Origin: Pachyseris speciosa
Lineage: Eukaryota; Cnidaria; Anthozoa; Scleractinia; Pachyseridae
DNA: 64,000 nt
Assembly (NCBI GenBank): GCA_016490735.1
Contig: JAEMWC010000103.1
Span: 222,501 to 286,500, forward strand
Reading direction: 5' to 3'
Shown piece after piece: positions 61,329 through 64,000 of this stretch; within the stretch, counting starts at the first letter, position 1; each line of letters starts with the position of its first letter. Below the pieces are notes generated by a model. That model did not search any database and had not been told where the DNA came from. It was given only the letters and a program-made list of their open reading frames with translations. The position numbers and the translations under genes were made by a program.

Positions 61329-61857
61329 GGCCCTGTTTTCAAGCAGGGAGGGTAACCCTAGTGCTAGGGTTACCCTAGCAGGAGGGTCAAAGATAGCCCG
61401 GGTTTACAAGTAAAATTTCACAGGTATAGTTACCCTGGCACCCAGGACAACAGAATCGCAAACAAAATGGTCGACAAGAAAAGAGTTGTGCTAAGTACTT
61501 CGATTCTCCTTTCGTGTTGTCTGTTATTGCTCCTCTCGATTGTCATGGGATGCTGTTATGTTACCTTTTTATTTCTAGACAACGACAACAAGTTACTGAA
61601 TACAATACTTCACTCGCGCGAATGACTTGAATGCAACATGTGAAACGGGAGGGTGATTCGACGAAGAAGATTACGAAGAAAACTTAGTCGTACAGATCAT
61701 CGGTGGAAGTAGTTCTTCGAGGGAAGGATGCTTACCTAACTTGCACTTAAATTGTTTAGCTGCCTTGTAAACACGTTGATAAAAAAACGAAGGAATGTGG
61801 GAGCGCTAGGGTATAACCCTCCTGCTAGGGTTACCCTACCTGCTTGTAAATAGGGCC
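61329..61857 (+). mobile_element. PIF/Harbinger-like element, copy 2
   Basis: Partner of 21,128-21,647. TAA lies at 61,326-61,328 and 61,858-61,860. The right end here keeps an extra GGGTTATACCCT-type inverted segment lost in copy 1. Confidence 0.8.
61467..61625 (+). CDS. 52-aa leucine-rich frame, copy 2
   Basis: Partner of 21,266-21,424. Begins MVDKKRVVLSTSILLSCCLL, same length, no stop. Probably a truncated Harbinger transposase start. Confidence 0.35.
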   Translation: MVDKKRVVLSTSILLSCCLLLLLSIVMGCCYVTFLFLDNDNKLLNTILHSRE

Positions 61858-62205
61858 TAAATCAAGACCTCTGTAAAAGTAATCGTCAAGAATACAGCTT
61901 CAATATGGTTCAGAAATTGAAAACGTATGGCTAGTAAGTGAGTTTTCACCCTTAACTGCGCTAAAATTGCGTAGTTATTTGATTTGCAACGGTTTTTCCT
62001 TTGCGTGCTGAACTATTTTCTCTCACTCACCATTTTGCTTAAAAACTTCCTACCGGGTCTGGTTACTGTGCCCCTCACGGGAATGACAGATCTTCTGAGC
62101 TGACTAACTGATTTTGAATTTGATTGATTGATTTTATACTATCAATTTATGCCGTTTTAACACATACTTTAAGTGAGCAAACTGAATTATAATTGTACAG
62201 AGCAA

Positions 62206-63013
62206 TAATAACAATAAACTATTAAATACAATAAAAATATTAATATTTAACAATTAAAAGAAGAACATGAACAACTCGCATATAGCGTAAGCTAGTCGAG
62301 GCGAGTTGTACAGGAAAAAAAATCAATTTGTAAGCTTCAAATAACAGACTATGAACAATGACAGGAATAAACTATGAATAAATACAATCATTAGCATCCG
62401 GAAATAAATATGGTTACACAATTGATTAGTAATAGGTAGCTTAATAAACTAAACAAACTAAACAGGCGAAGACATTAACAATGAATGGTTACAAAAGGTT
62501 ATGTTAGGTGCCTCAATATAATCCTCCTCGCCTTCTAAAGCTGCGAATAAAGCTTTGCGAATTGATTTCTTGAACGCCAGTTTTGGTAGATTACATATTT
62601 GCGATGGGAGACAATTCCACGCTTTCGCGCCAAAGCATAAAAAAGAGTCCCGCTGTTGATTTAGACGTGAAAATTTGATATGATATTTGCCACAAGATGA
62701 AGCCCTCGTGTTATATGAATGAACCGAGCTGGTCTTGACAAATTTTTCAGAGATAGCTTTTGGAGCAGAGTTATTTGAAACATCATACATAGAGTGTAAG
62801 ATAGGTTCAAAGTAAAGCAGATGAATGGGTAATATTTTTGAAGAAATAAAAAAAGGAATAGCCTGAGTTCTTGGATTTAGAAAATGCATCATACGTAGTG
62901 CACGTTTTTGAAGCAACAATAATTTATTAAGATGGGCTTTTGCGGCTTGGCAAAATGTCAAGTAGGGAAGCATGAGGGACTGATATATTCTTCTCAAAGT
63001 ACAGAAAGGAGCA
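62206..63013 (-). pseudogene. LINE C-terminal fragment, missing from copy 1
   Basis: Minus-strand frame 62,458-62,997: MRRIYQSLMLPYLTFC, KLLLLQKRALRMMHFLNPRT, PIHLLYFEPILHSMYDVSN, SSVHSYNTRASSCGKYHIKF and AKAWNCLPSQI. This is the post-RT tail of an APE-type LINE of another family than 44,118-44,853. Copy 1 at about 21,993-22,005 has the flanks joined (ACAGAGCATATTACTG), so the insertion is specific to copy 2. Confidence 0.7.
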
Positions 63014-63380
63014 AATTACTGTTAGCATTTAGTGCTGAAAATATACAAACCCCCCCCCCCCCCACCTTGAGCCGTTTTCTCTTCCCATATTTGGAACACA
63101 GCAGTCAAGTGTTTAGTTCGGAATAAATAGTTGATACAGGTTGTTGTTAGATAATTATGTCTCGTGTTTTTGTCCATCCCCCCCACCACCACACACACGG
63201 ATTCTGTTTTCCCAATTTTTACACCGTTTCAAATATCAGTTTTTGGAATGTTTGTCCGATTACTTGTAAATTAACTGCTATGAGAAATTTCTAACGTACA
63301 AAGTTTCTGGCAGTTGAAATGCTGGGATAGCTACTAATTTATGATTTGTGTATGGAACTACAAAAAAGTTCTATGACTTA

Positions 63381-63929
63381 CCTTAAATATTACATGAAAT
63401 TTCTGCGACATGTTTATTTCGCGATTTCACGAGGAGCGTATTTCGCGACACTTAAATTTCGAAATTTTGCGGAAATTTTCCGATTTTGAATCACTTTAAT
63501 TTCGCGTTTTTGGGTAAGACTTAATTTATAACTTGTCCTTGAATCAAATAAAACTACTTCAATTTATGAACAACCGTAAAAGCCACTGAGAGGTTCAAGC
63601 AAACTGTGGAACAGCACGACAAGGAGCCAGTAAATGGACGGTTTGAGGACTGTTCAAAAGAAATGCTGCCTGCAGCAGCGGAAGAAAATAATAGTGATGA
63701 GGAGGATCAAGACGTTGCCTCAGAATAGTTAAAAATATGATTTTCTGAAGGTTTCATTGCTAATAAACTCGTTCTTTCTTGATTATTGACATAATGTGAG
63801 TCACCTTAGTTATTTTCGCGTCATGTTATCTTCGTGACACTTATTGTTCGCGTCACTTTAATTTTGCAAATCTTTTAAAATCGCAACATTCGTGAAATTA
63901 ACGTGTCACGAAAACTTTATGTTATAAAG
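63381..63929 (+). mobile_element. TA-flanked pogo/Tc1-like relic, copy 2
   Basis: Partner of 22,380-22,923. TA lies at 63,379-63,380 and 63,930-63,931. The internal acidic tail frame (ending DEEDQDVASE) is still open. Confidence 0.55.
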
Positions 63930-64000
63930 TACCTGTCCAATGTCTAGCTACTCACAATAACATATATTTGTTATTATGATGAAATAGAGATCGTACCATT

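Overview
The window is eukaryotic nuclear DNA, most likely from an anthozoan cnidarian and probably a stony coral. This is an inference from AT-rich sequence, spliced genes with GT-AG introns, dense short TIR elements, tRNA-derived SINEs and several non-LTR retrotransposon clades. There are no bacterial operons and no true stand-alone tRNA or rRNA genes.

The main architecture is a large direct (tandem) segmental duplication. Roughly 0.3-23.0 kb (copy 1) reappears in the same order and orientation at 34.4-64.0 kb (copy 2). Copy 2 is longer because of its own insertions. The offset between matching points drifts from about 34 kb on the left to about 41 kb on the right. Copy 2 is cut by the window edge. 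Between the copies, about 24.0-34.4 kb is single-copy here.

The duplicated unit carries one host gene, a type II membrane glycosyltransferase of the MGAT4/GnT-IV family (GT54). It has a short 5' UTR exon, a signal-anchor exon 1, a 99-nt exon 2 and a large catalytic exon 3. In copy 2 (45,287-45,596; 53,016-53,114; 53,969-55,122) all splice phases agree and give an intact reading frame of 520 residues. Its intron 1 has been swollen by a LINE-based insertion of about 6.7 kb. In copy 1 (9,341-9,637; 11,285-11,383; 12,228-13,381) exon 1 has a 1-nt deletion and a changed donor, so the frame does not carry into exon 2, while exon 3 is intact. Copy 1 nevertheless keeps a TATA box and an AATAAA that copy 2 lacks.

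The single-copy middle holds the 3' end of a second host gene, apparently a CatSper auxiliary-subunit homologue (gamma/delta/epsilon type). Its exons are at about 29.58, 30.90, 31.62 and 33.33 kb and end in a single transmembrane helix. Around it are several TA-flanked MITEs and broken pieces of a Penelope-like element.

Almost everything else is mobile DNA. There are RT fragments of several LINE types, including an endonuclease-bearing LINE with a PHD finger and a 2A-like motif, an L1/Tx1-like relic, and a restriction-like-endonuclease LINE lodged inside an (AAT)n microsatellite. DNA elements include Tc1/mariner-like, Harbinger-like, hAT-like, IS3EU-like and Mutator-like elements, plus an unclassified family called E here that is present four times. 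Because the two paralogous copies can be compared, many insertions have a readable empty site in the other copy, which gives their order relative to the duplication.
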